Shown: positions 1 through 5,316 of the stretch, one piece after another | How positions within the stretch are numbered: the first letter of the stretch is position 1 | How the letters are laid out: every line of letters starts with the position of its first letter | Source of the DNA: Eubacterium sp. | GTDB lineage: Bacteria; Bacillota_A; Clostridia; Lachnospirales; Lachnospiraceae | Assembly: GCA_024687845.1 (NCBI GenBank) | Contig: JAILEL010000261.1 | Location: 1 to 5,624 of the forward strand | DNA: 5,624 nt | Reading direction: 5' to 3' | Position numbers and translations under genes: made by a program | Notes under the pieces: generated by a model | Seen by the model: the letters and a program-made list of their open reading frames with translations, nothing else | The model's database searches: none | What the model was told of the DNA's origin: nothing

Positions 1-121
1 AGAGAGTCCAGATAAAAGCTGTAAAACCATTGAGTATCATAAGTGTCTTTGGATTATCTTCCTTAAAAAATGACTGCATCTTTGATTCATTATTATTTGT
101 CTTTGTTACTGTATTTGTCAT
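1..121 (-). CDS. Start of an unrecognised protein, probably membrane-associated (partial)
   Basis: This is the 5' end of a gene that runs off the left edge; 40 codons are visible. The start at 121 is chosen because AAGGAGG (130-136) lies 8 nt before the ATG. That ribosome site overlaps the stop of the preceding small gene, so the two are probably translationally coupled. The visible residues begin with a polar Thr/Asn/Lys-rich stretch of about 20 residues (MTNTVTKTNNNESKMQ...). They then become hydrophobic (LMILNGFTAFIWTL), which looks like the beginning of a membrane segment. I do not recognise the family and the C-terminus is not visible. The ribosome site and clean open frame make the gene likely; its function is unknown. 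Confidence 0.62.
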   Translation of the reverse strand, partial: MTNTVTKTNNNESKMQSFFKEDNPKTLMILNGFTAFIWTL

Positions 122-134
122 TGTTGTATCCTCC

Positions 135-272
135 TTACTTATTATCTGTAGAATCAGTTTTTTTATCTGTATTATCATCATTATTCTTTTTCTTAGAATT
201 CATTGTTACAAATGCACCCATAGGAACTACTACACAGCATAGAATTAAAACGATTATTGTACTTGTTGTCAT
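135..272 (-). CDS. Small single-pass membrane protein, 45 aa, unknown function
   Basis: The open frame encodes 45 residues. GGAGG (282-286) sits 9 nt before the ATG at 272. Residues 5-24 are strongly hydrophobic (IIVLILCCVVVPMGAFVTM) and should form one membrane helix with a very short N-terminus. The tail after it is highly charged and polar (KKKNNDDNTDKKTDSTDNK), so the likely layout is a membrane anchor plus a short hydrophilic tail. Two adjacent cysteines lie in the helix. The stop overlaps the ribosome site of the next gene (start 121), so the two form an operon. Small membrane proteins of this kind are common in phage and conjugative-element regions, but nothing here assigns a role. It could be holin-like, a small regulator or an accessory subunit. 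Confidence 0.6.
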   Translation of the reverse strand: MTTSTIIVLILCCVVVPMGAFVTMNSKKKNNDDNTDKKTDSTDNK

Positions 273-425
273 CTTTCATATCCTCCACTAATTTTATATG
301 ACTTGCATCTCCGTGATGAGTTTGTTTTATCTTATGTTTGAATACTACAACAACTAATCTATTAAAATACATTTTCTGTTGCTAATTGCATTTTAGATGT
401 CGTGAATGGTATTTTTATAATAAAC

Positions 426-464
426 AAAGGCAGATACACCCCATTTCAAAGTAAATCTGCCTTT
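426..464 (-). terminator. Long-hairpin intrinsic terminator after the WYL gene
   Basis: On the minus strand, AAAGGCAGAT (464-455) pairs perfectly with ATCTGCCTTT (435-426). After a single T-T mismatch, the stem can continue for six more pairs, four of them G-U, closing a 5-nt loop. Those wobble pairs form only in RNA from the minus strand, which argues for minus-strand orientation. The T run after it is moderate (CCTTTGTTTATTA). It begins 33 nt beyond the stop of the WYL gene and separates the cassette from the small genes to the left. Confidence 0.75.
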
Positions 465-497
465 ATCCTTTATATAATCGTTTGTAATAGAAAATAT

Positions 498-1490
498 TCA
501 GTTACTTGAAGAATACTTTTCTTTCATTGCATCAATATCTTCTTTGATACTTTCACGCAGTTCCTCAGGTGCCAGTACTTCAACATAAGGTCCATATTGA
601 AGTGCCCAAAATCTCATGGCCTCCTTATTGCAAGATACTCTTACAGTAATATTTCCATCTTTATTCTCGATGATACTAAAATTCTTTCCAAACCAATCAA
701 CCAACTCTGACATCATATCTTCAGTAGTCCTTAGTGTCACTGTAACACTTTCACCACTAAACATATAAAAATGTTCCGCCATATGCTTAGGAAGATTCAG
801 TCCATTCTTCAGTTCCGGAACTTTACTCATTGGTTTGATTTTTTCATCCAGTATTCTTACATCAGTCATCTTATCAATCCTGAAATGAGCCACATTATCA
901 TACTTGTCATAATTGCCAATCAGATAGAATCTGCCGTTGTTAGCTACTATCTGGTACGGATTAATAATATATGGTTCTTCCCTTCTTGGATGAAGCTTGA
1001 AATCTGTTCCAATATTGTTATAAATGAAACTAACCTTCTTCTTATCCGATATAGCATCATTCAGAGCATCAAGAGAATACATCGCCTGTTTATTAATAGT
1101 TCTGTTTAATTCAGGAAGATTACTGACATGAGATACCTTCGCATTGAAATAATTACTTGCCAGTTTATCTCTTATCTTATTGATTAAATCCCTTGCCTGC
1201 TTTGTAGAAATAGATTTAGAAAAGAGAACACTATCAATAAGAATGCGAAGCTCTGAATCATCAAAATCCCTTGAAAGCAGACGATATCCCTTTTCCATGG
1301 AGATATCATATCCTAGTTCCTTAAGATATAATACATTATTCTTAACGGATCTCCGATCACATTCCATGCCGTATTGTTTTAGTAGCTTTAATATATCCTG
1401 CTGAGTCAGAGCATGCTCCTCATCTGTATATTTCCAGAGGATTTCTAGAATCAGCATGTTTAACATTTTTTTATTTCCAGTTGCGTACAT
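498..1490 (-). CDS. WYL-domain transcription regulator (wHTH-WYL-WCX)
   Basis: This 330-residue protein is probably the DNA-binding regulator of the cassette. Residues about 10-72 form a winged helix-turn-helix (LTQQDILKLL, then DRRSVKNNVLYLKELGYDI, the recognition helix and wing). Residues about 140-215 form the WYL domain: INPYQIVANNGRFYLIG, with the signature as FYL at 188-190, followed by the conserved HFRID (202-206). Residues about 246-323 match the C-terminal WCX extension. Length and layout fit the BrxR/CapW type, which are dimeric repressors of phage-defence operons thought to be released by a ligand bound at the WYL domain. The start lies 6 nt after the stop of the nuclease gene. 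AAGGA (1501-1505) is 10 nt upstream, a rather long spacing. It is the last gene of the operon, so repression would be autoregulatory; the palindromes at 4229-4238 and 5207-5216 are candidate operators (inference). Confidence 0.9.
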   Translation of the reverse strand: MYATGNKKMLNMLILEILWKYTDEEHALTQQDILKLLKQYGMECDRRSVKNNVLYLKELGYDISMEKGYRLLSRDFDDSELRILIDSVLFSKSISTKQARDLINKIRDKLASNYFNAKVSHVSNLPELNRTINKQAMYSLDALNDAISDKKKVSFIYNNIGTDFKLHPRREEPYIINPYQIVANNGRFYLIGNYDKYDNVAHFRIDKMTDVRILDEKIKPMSKVPELKNGLNLPKHMAEHFYMFSGESVTVTLRTTEDMMSELVDWFGKNFSIIENKDGNITVRVSCNKEAMRFWALQYGPYVEVLAPEELRESIKEDIDAMKEKYSSSN

Positions 1491-1496
1491 ACACTA

Positions 1497-2876
1497 TTAT
1501 TCCTTATATTTTTTCTCCAAAGCTTTAATCAAAATATCAACCTGTGTTTTATTCAAAAAAGGAGTTTTCATTGTTGAGGCAAAATAGAAACCACGGTTTA
1601 ACAAATTTTTTATTTCTCTTGCAGATATATACTTTTCGTTAATACTATTATAATCACCATTCTCGGGAACAATCATATTAACATTATGATATAAGCCTTT
1701 TTCCGTTTCAACAGTGGCAGGTTCATCTGAAACAATCTCTCCAATAGCAATAATACCCTTACCTTTCGAGTAAAACAGCGCAAAATCCCCCTTATTAAAA
1801 CTTCTTATATATCGATCCGCATCTCCATATGCACAGATACGACTTTGGCTCAGCATCTCCATTTCATTTATTTCTGAATACGAACGATTTGTATCAATCA
1901 TAATTCCCTTTTTCAAATCAGTATTCATATTTTCATTCTCAGCTTCTGTTAAAAACTTAATCCATTTGCTTATTCCCTCAGGTATATACGATTTATTTAA
2001 TGGATCAATAGAAAATTCATAAATATCTTTAGGTGAAACAACTTTATAATTATCCTTATCAGCATTTATTACTTTCCCACTCGTGGTAAGAAAAAACACC
2101 TCACCATTTAGATCATCATATTTTTTTGCGTCTATTGTCACATCGCCTTTTTTTACTTGAATATATATATGTTTACATTCCTCTGCATTAGGATCTATAA
2201 GAACACACTCATAAAGCTCTGTACCCTTTTTATTTGTTGATGGGATAACAACATAATGGTAATTCTTATATAGCCAAAGACATAACAAATCTTCTACATC
2301 ATCAGGTTGTAATAGGTTCCAAAAGTTCTCTTCATTCAGAGATATCGATGGATTATCATAACGATATCCTTCTTCTTTTGACACATGTAAATTATATAAC
2401 ATTTGACTATACTCTATTATCCCTGATTTTTTTATTCTTTGATAAGTGCTCCCTCTAATAAATCCCGTTGTAAGGCACCCAGGAACTGATGACTCATCAC
2501 TAAATTCATCAACATCATACCAATGAATATCAGTCAAAACATTAGTTGCATCAAGATCTACAGCCTCATCAGAAAAATCAAATTTCCATTCACTCTTCTC
2601 ATTGACTCGAGCAAAATAGTATTTTCCAGCCGATTTCATCCAGATAATATCATTGACTTGTGTTTCATATGCTAAACGTTTAACACTACTGTAACCCTCA
2701 TATAAATCATCAGCCAATCTACAAAATTCTTCTATTGAGGGATTTCTTCTTAATATATCCCTATACTCTGGATTTAATGCCCACCCCATAGCAGCGACAT
2801 GATTTTTTATACAATAATTTGCCACATCACCGCCATCTGTAATAGTTTGTAATCTCCATACCTGATTTTCTTGCAT
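1497..2876 (-). CDS. Mrr-like nuclease core between PUA/EVE-like domains
   Basis: This is a 459-residue, three-part protein. Residues about 5-125 (VWRLQTI...VAAMGWALN...VNDIIWMKSAGKYYFARV) resemble the PUA-like N-terminal domains of Mrr/McrB-type restriction proteins. Residues about 183-290 look like a PD-(D/E)XK restriction fold: a helix with PDDVEDLLCLWLYK, then TELYECVLID with acidic candidates E220 and E223, then IYIQVKKG with Q240 and K242, the QxK form typical of Mrr-like enzymes. Residues about 325-459 resemble an EVE/PUA domain (NKGDFALFYSKGKGIIAIGEI). EVE domains read modified bases in DNA or RNA, so this could be a modification-dependent nuclease; that is inference. ATG 2876 is chosen over an in-frame ATG at 2897 because AGGGAGG lies 7 nt before it. 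The gene follows the protease by 13 nt and precedes the WYL gene by 6 nt. The domain calls come from motifs only, and cleavage activity is unproven. Confidence 0.72.
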   Translation of the reverse strand: MQENQVWRLQTITDGGDVANYCIKNHVAAMGWALNPEYRDILRRNPSIEEFCRLADDLYEGYSSVKRLAYETQVNDIIWMKSAGKYYFARVNEKSEWKFDFSDEAVDLDATNVLTDIHWYDVDEFSDESSVPGCLTTGFIRGSTYQRIKKSGIIEYSQMLYNLHVSKEEGYRYDNPSISLNEENFWNLLQPDDVEDLLCLWLYKNYHYVVIPSTNKKGTELYECVLIDPNAEECKHIYIQVKKGDVTIDAKKYDDLNGEVFFLTTSGKVINADKDNYKVVSPKDIYEFSIDPLNKSYIPEGISKWIKFLTEAENENMNTDLKKGIMIDTNRSYSEINEMEMLSQSRICAYGDADRYIRSFNKGDFALFYSKGKGIIAIGEIVSDEPATVETEKGLYHNVNMIVPENGDYNSINEKYISAREIKNLLNRGFYFASTMKTPFLNKTQVDILIKALEKKYKE

Positions 2877-2883
2877 CTTATTA

Positions 2884-2890
2884 CCTCCCT
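2884..2890 (-). promoter_or_regulatory. Ribosome binding site fixing the start of the nuclease gene
   Basis: AGGGAGG on the minus strand lies 7 nt before ATG 2876. The in-frame ATG at 2897 would place this site inside the coding region and has no ribosome site of its own, so 2876 is preferred. The site touches the stop codon of the protease gene, which suggests coupled translation. Confidence 0.8.
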
Positions 2891-4164
2891 TATACATTGT
2901 ATAGTATTGCCTTCTTTATCCTCTGCATCTCCCGAAATGTCAATGTCTTATGATCCATCAACGCTTCCGTAACCGCATCTACAAATTCTCTGTTTTCAAC
3001 AATAATCTTCTTTGCTATCTGATAGTATCTATTTACCTCAGAAGCAATAAGTCTATCTCTATTTTCACTTACATACCTAGAAGAATCGTAGCGTGTATAT
3101 GTTTCAAATCCTAGTGCACATGAATCATCAACAAGCATCGAAACCAGATCAAATACATTTTCCATATCTGAATTACATCCCATATCAGCTATACCATAAA
3201 CCATCTCAGTTGCCGCTTTTCCACCAAGTATACTTATTATAACACTCTCAACCATCTCTTTAGAGGACATATAATCATCTGGTTTATGTATTTTAGTGAT
3301 TCCATGCATATCCCCAGAATATCTGCAAATTGAAACTAATGTAACACATCCAGGATCAAGTATTTCTGCAACAACAGTATGTCCGGCCTCATGAACAGAT
3401 ACATACTTATCATTCTTAGAATCAAACTGACTTATGCATTCTGGAAAATCAAAAAGAACTCTCATGCATGCCTTTGTTATATGTTCCTGTTCTATCAATT
3501 CTTTTCTCGCAAATCCGGCATATATACCCGCCTCATTAATTACCGTTTCCAATTCTGCACATGAACGGTCTTCCATTAACCGTGATATCAATTCTGTATC
3601 AATATTGTTTGCTACACGTTTCTGACTCAGATAATATTCAATAATTCTCTTGGCATTCTTTCCTTTAGGAGTTTTTACACATATTTCTTTATCAAAACGT
3701 CCAGCCCTAAGCAATGACTCCGGAAGGAATCGTATATCGTTTACCGTAGCAACTGCAAATACTCCATACCCTTTACATTCATCAATACAAGATTGAATAG
3801 CAACATACTCTTCAGCATCCTGATGATCAGTATCTTCGTTTGCAAATTTATCCAAATCATCTAGAAAAACAATTGATATTTCACTAGAGTCTTTCTTTGC
3901 AGATTCAAAGGTTTCTTTAATATGTTTTACAAAGTCCCCATTAGGCTTATCCTTTCGTAGTGTAAATACTTTACACCCGGTTTCTGCTATAAAACACTTT
4001 GCCATAAGTGTTTTTCCTACTCCCGGATCACCATAAAGCATAATTCCACTTGGGGTAGTAACACCCAATTTTGAATATTTTTCTGGCTCTTTTAAAACAT
4101 CTGCGAACCTGGAAAGCTCAGCCTTAATATCTTCATAACCAATGATTTTATCGAACTCACTCAT
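2890..4164 (-). CDS. Soluble FtsH-like AAA+ zinc metalloprotease (M41)
   Basis: The protein has 424 residues. An AAA+ module starts almost at residue 1. It has Walker A GDPGVGKT (45-52), Walker B IVFLDDLD (98-105), sensor-1 N142 in ATVND, and LLRAGRFD with arginine fingers R153 and R156. A peptidase M41 domain follows, with HEAGH (258-262) and a probable third zinc ligand D333 in GCNSDMENV, aligned by eye to the FtsH GASNDI segment. It should unfold and degrade proteins in an ATP-dependent way. Three features differ from housekeeping FtsH: the N-terminal membrane and periplasmic part is missing (FtsH is about 600-650 residues), Walker B has D103 where Glu is usual, and the FVGVG pore loop is replaced by KDKPNG (71-76). 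I recall this KPNG form in other clostridial ATPases, so it is probably a conserved subfamily. GGAGG 7 nt before 4164 fixes the start, and 13 nt separate it from the nuclease gene. The substrate is unknown. Confidence 0.9.
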   Translation of the reverse strand: MSEFDKIIGYEDIKAELSRFADVLKEPEKYSKLGVTTPSGIMLYGDPGVGKTLMAKCFIAETGCKVFTLRKDKPNGDFVKHIKETFESAKKDSSEISIVFLDDLDKFANEDTDHQDAEEYVAIQSCIDECKGYGVFAVATVNDIRFLPESLLRAGRFDKEICVKTPKGKNAKRIIEYYLSQKRVANNIDTELISRLMEDRSCAELETVINEAGIYAGFARKELIEQEHITKACMRVLFDFPECISQFDSKNDKYVSVHEAGHTVVAEILDPGCVTLVSICRYSGDMHGITKIHKPDDYMSSKEMVESVIISILGGKAATEMVYGIADMGCNSDMENVFDLVSMLVDDSCALGFETYTRYDSSRYVSENRDRLIASEVNRYYQIAKKIIVENREFVDAVTEALMDHKTLTFREMQRIKKAILYNV

Positions 4165-4171
4165 AGCGTAT

Positions 4172-4176
4172 CCTCC
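4172..4176 (-). promoter_or_regulatory. Ribosome binding site fixing the start of the protease gene
   Basis: GGAGG lies 7 nt before ATG 4164. The longer in-frame start at 4182 would encode this site as Gly-Gly and has no site of its own, so the shorter form (MSEFDKIIG...) is preferred. Confidence 0.8.
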
Positions 4177-4209
4177 GTACATATAATAAATGTTTTTGTT
4201 CTTTCATTG

Positions 4210-4248
4210 GTTATAATCTATCATAACAAATGTACATTATTTTGTACA
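4210..4248 (-). promoter_or_regulatory. Candidate promoter of the protease-nuclease-WYL operon
   Basis: On the minus strand, TGTACA (4248-4243, four of six matches to TTGACA) and TATGAT (4225-4220, five of six to TATAAT) are separated by 17 nt. This would give a leader of about 50 nt before ATG 4164. A second possible -10, TATAAC (4215-4210), pairs less well with the other TGTACA (4236-4231), at 15 nt spacing. The palindrome AATGTACATT lies inside the spacer. An inverted repeat GTTAT-N8-ATAAC (4227-4210) covers the -10 region. No terminator is visible between the preceding gene and this promoter, so readthrough is possible. Confidence 0.55.
4229..4238. promoter_or_regulatory. Operator-like palindrome AATGTACATT, copy A
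   Basis: This perfect 10-bp palindrome lies between the candidate -35 and -10 of the protease operon. The same 10 bp recurs at 5207-5216, also between -35 and -10 of the upstream gene. A second TGTACA starts 5 bp beyond it (4243-4248) and forms the -35 itself. Binding here would block polymerase. The WYL protein encoded at the end of the operon is the obvious candidate, by inference. Confidence 0.5.
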
Positions 4249-4266
4249 TAGAGACCGTACCATTAA

Positions 4267-4659
4267 TCATCTTTTCATTTCTCTATTCGCATCATAAATA
4301 TTCAGAAAATCAACAATCGATATTTTCTTTTTTATATATCTACTGAAAGCCCCCTGAATGCTGTGAGCGTCATATTTATTATTATCTGATTCCAAAAGAA
4401 ATGGATTGCATGTCCATTCAGATATCTCCCCATTTTCGTAAATGCAATAACATTTAACATCCTTCTTATTTTTCATACGCCCCTTAAAAATGTATTTATT
4501 TTCGGGATTTCTAATTGAGTTCAATATCTCACCTTTTTTAAATGGAATCGGAAAATAAAACTTCATTCTATAAAAGAACGCACGGATTTCCTCATTTTCA
4601 GGAACAATATTATTATTAAAAATATTAACTCCTAAATTATTAGAAATATAAATCTCCAT
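4267..4659 (-). CDS. C-terminal part of a frameshifted unknown protein (130 aa if started at 4659)
   Basis: Read from the first ATG this is 130 residues, but that ATG has no proper ribosome site (only CAGAAAGC before it). The frame stays open upstream past the ATG to a stop at 4780-4782, reaching into the end of the preceding gene. The extra 28 codons from 4743 to 4660 read like ordinary protein (ISILAPKNNQYVIQKHKID). I therefore take this as the second half of the broken gene at 4267-5170. Its clearest motif is FPIPFKKGEI (36-45), which I associate from memory with uncharacterised clostridial accessory proteins. A basic C-terminal region follows (SRYIKKKISIVDF). There is no membrane segment or catalytic motif. 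If expressed alone, it would need a weak start or coupling. Confidence 0.5.
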   Translation of the reverse strand: MEIYISNNLGVNIFNNNIVPENEEIRAFFYRMKFYFPIPFKKGEILNSIRNPENKYIFKGRMKNKKDVKCYCIYENGEISEWTCNPFLLESDNNKYDAHSIQGAFSRYIKKKISIVDFLNIYDANREMKR

Positions 4660-4730
4660 AAAGCTTTCTGTGTTATCAATTTTATGTTTTTGAATAACAT
4701 ATTGATTATTCTTTGGTGCCAGAATACTAA

Positions 4731-4743
4731 TTTTTTTTTTAAA
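4731..4743 (-). other. CTTTA10 slippage-prone tract at the frame junction
   Basis: On the minus strand, three Ts are followed by ten As, directly at the stop codon of the first half-gene (CTT TAA A...). The Leu codon CUU followed by a stop resembles the CUU-UGA +1 shift site of the release-factor-2 gene. However, the Shine-Dalgarno-like stimulator that lies just before that site is missing here. Confidence 0.6.
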
Positions 4744-5170
4744 GTTCAGAATATTCCAAATCCGATGAAATATCGCCCTTCAATATATCTATTAAGTCAC
4801 TTAAGCATTCTTCGATATGTCTATAAGTCCCCCTATAATATGTGTGATAATTTGGTCCATTATTCTCTATGCATAAGAGAATATATATCGAATCAGAATC
4901 ATGTGATATAAAGTCATCATATTGTTTGTTATCAAGACTAATAAGCTTTATCAATAATGAATGAAGTGAAGTCAACCCTATTACAGGCTCATTCAGTTTT
5001 ACATCCGAAGAATTTTGAATCAAATTAAACCAGTCTATATGCCTATCTCTATAAGACTTGTAGTAATTCATATAAATAACATGTGCTGCATGTAAAGGCG
5101 TGATTTCGTAATTAATTGAGCTGTAATAATCCCTAATAGTTTTTGATGGAATAAAATTGTTTAAATTCAT
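4739..5170 (-). CDS. N-terminal part of a frameshifted unknown protein (143 aa)
   Basis: The 143-residue frame starts at ATG 5170, fixed by AAGGAGG (5185-5179) 8 nt upstream. Longer in-frame starts to 5236 would run through the promoter and are rejected. The N-terminus reads MNLNNFIPSKTIRDYY, then a predicted helical stretch (ITPLHAAHVIYMNYYKSYRDRHIDWFNLI, about 23-51), then DSIYILLCIENN (94-104), which looks like a beta strand. There are no membrane segments, cysteine clusters or enzyme motifs. The FIPSK opening resembles a family of uncharacterised clostridial accessory proteins, from memory. It ends at the CTTTA10 tract, after which the likely continuation lies in another frame. It has its own promoter and carries the same palindrome as the protease operon, so the two are probably co-regulated. 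Confidence 0.6.
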   Translation of the reverse strand: MNLNNFIPSKTIRDYYSSINYEITPLHAAHVIYMNYYKSYRDRHIDWFNLIQNSSDVKLNEPVIGLTSLHSLLIKLISLDNKQYDDFISHDSDSIYILLCIENNGPNYHTYYRGTYRHIEECLSDLIDILKGDISSDLEYSEL

Positions 5171-5178
5171 GAGCATTA

Positions 5179-5185
5179 CCTCCTT
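5179..5185 (-). promoter_or_regulatory. Ribosome binding site fixing start 5170
   Basis: A full AAGGAGG lies 8 nt before ATG 5170. A second ATG two codons upstream (5176) is only 2 nt from it, too close to be used. Confidence 0.85.
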
Positions 5186-5195
5186 GATTCTGAGT

Positions 5196-5224
5196 ATAGT
5201 AATGTTAATGTACATTTTTCTTAA
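5196..5224 (-). promoter_or_regulatory. Candidate promoter of the split gene
   Basis: TTAAGA (5224-5219, four of six matches) and TACTAT (5201-5196, four of six) are 17 nt apart on the minus strand. TATACT (5198-5193, five of six) is an alternative -10 with a poorer -35 fit. It lies between the upstream terminator and the ribosome site, where a promoter is expected. Confidence 0.45.
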
Positions 5225-5227
5225 CAT
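5202..5227. promoter_or_regulatory. Operator-like site: AATGTACATT copy B within a wider inverted repeat
   Basis: AATGTACATT (5207-5216) is a perfect palindrome identical to the one at 4229-4238. It is spanned by a second inverted repeat, ATGTTAA (5203-5208 side) and TTAACAT (5221-5227 side), with 7-bp arms and a 12-bp spacer. Both cover the -35/-10 spacer of the split gene. Layered symmetry over a promoter is typical of a dimeric repressor site. The WYL protein is the candidate binder, by inference. Confidence 0.5.
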
Positions 5228-5248
5228 GTAATGCATAGATAGAGCACG

Positions 5249-5279
5249 AAAAAACCGCCTGCCCTATTAGACAAGCGGT
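5249..5279 (-). terminator. Intrinsic terminator of the upstream small-gene operon
   Basis: On the minus strand, ACCGCTTGTC (5279-5270) and GGCAGGCGGT (5263-5254) form a 10-bp stem with two G-U pairs and a 6-nt loop. Six Ts follow. It lies 38 nt after the stop at 5317. The T run is only on the minus-strand side, so it works in that direction. It insulates the central cassette. Confidence 0.9.
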
Positions 5280-5316
5280 GTGAAAGTAATCTTACTTGAA
5301 ATTAATCCCCCCATCC

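Larger units (their letters stand above)
4267..5170 (-). pseudogene. One unknown gene (about 300 aa) split by a +1 frame change
   Basis: The two neighbouring frames look like one gene. The first half ends GAA CTT TAA followed by an A run, and the second half continues in the +1 frame. Skipping one T at CTTTA10 gives a continuous protein of 300 residues. Supporting points are the single strong ribosome site (before 5170), the absence of one before the second half, and an overlap of about 39 nt (4741-4779) in which both frames are open. The ends carry FIPSK...RDYY (early) and FPIPFKKGEI (late), which I recall occurring in that order in single clostridial proteins of unknown function. Changing only the length of the A run would not help, because TAA persists. 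A base lost or gained in the Ts or just upstream, a sequencing error, or +1 ribosomal slippage at CUU-UAA are the alternatives. Confidence 0.6.

Noticed and set aside
30..291. Two plus-strand open frames rich in Leu, Ile and Phe
   Set aside because: They are antisense to two minus-strand small genes with strong ribosome sites, have none themselves, and their hydrophobic look comes from T-rich DNA.
771..1109. Plus-strand open frame of 112 codons inside the WYL gene
   Set aside because: It is a shadow of a well-supported regulator gene with clear WYL motifs; no ribosome site.
1180..1404. Plus-strand open frame of 74 codons inside the WYL gene
   Set aside because: It is antisense to the winged-helix region and has no ribosome site or recognisable motif.
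3379..3625. Two overlapping plus-strand open frames inside the protease gene
   Set aside because: They lie opposite the conserved AAA/M41 coding region and show no independent signals.
2890..4164. Housekeeping ftsH
   Set aside because: It lacks the N-terminal membrane part, has a different pore loop and Walker B, and sits in an accessory operon, so the gene symbol is not used.
4267..4659. Independent 130-residue gene starting at ATG 4659
   Set aside because: No ribosome site is present and the frame is open far upstream, so an internal Met of a broken gene is more likely. I keep the coding segment but doubt the start.
4731..4740. Simple phase variation by changing the length of the A10 run
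   Set aside because: The stop is formed by the last T plus the first two As, so adding or losing As leaves TAA in place. A change in the Ts or upstream, or ribosomal slippage, is needed.
4684..4911. Plus-strand open frame opposite the end of the split gene's first half
   Set aside because: No ribosome site; it crosses the homopolymer and is antisense to a gene with a strong start signal.
5284..5297. Inverted repeat AAGTAA-TC-TTACTT as an operator or terminator
   Set aside because: Short, AT-rich, no T run, and it lies between a stop codon and a much better terminator; probably chance.
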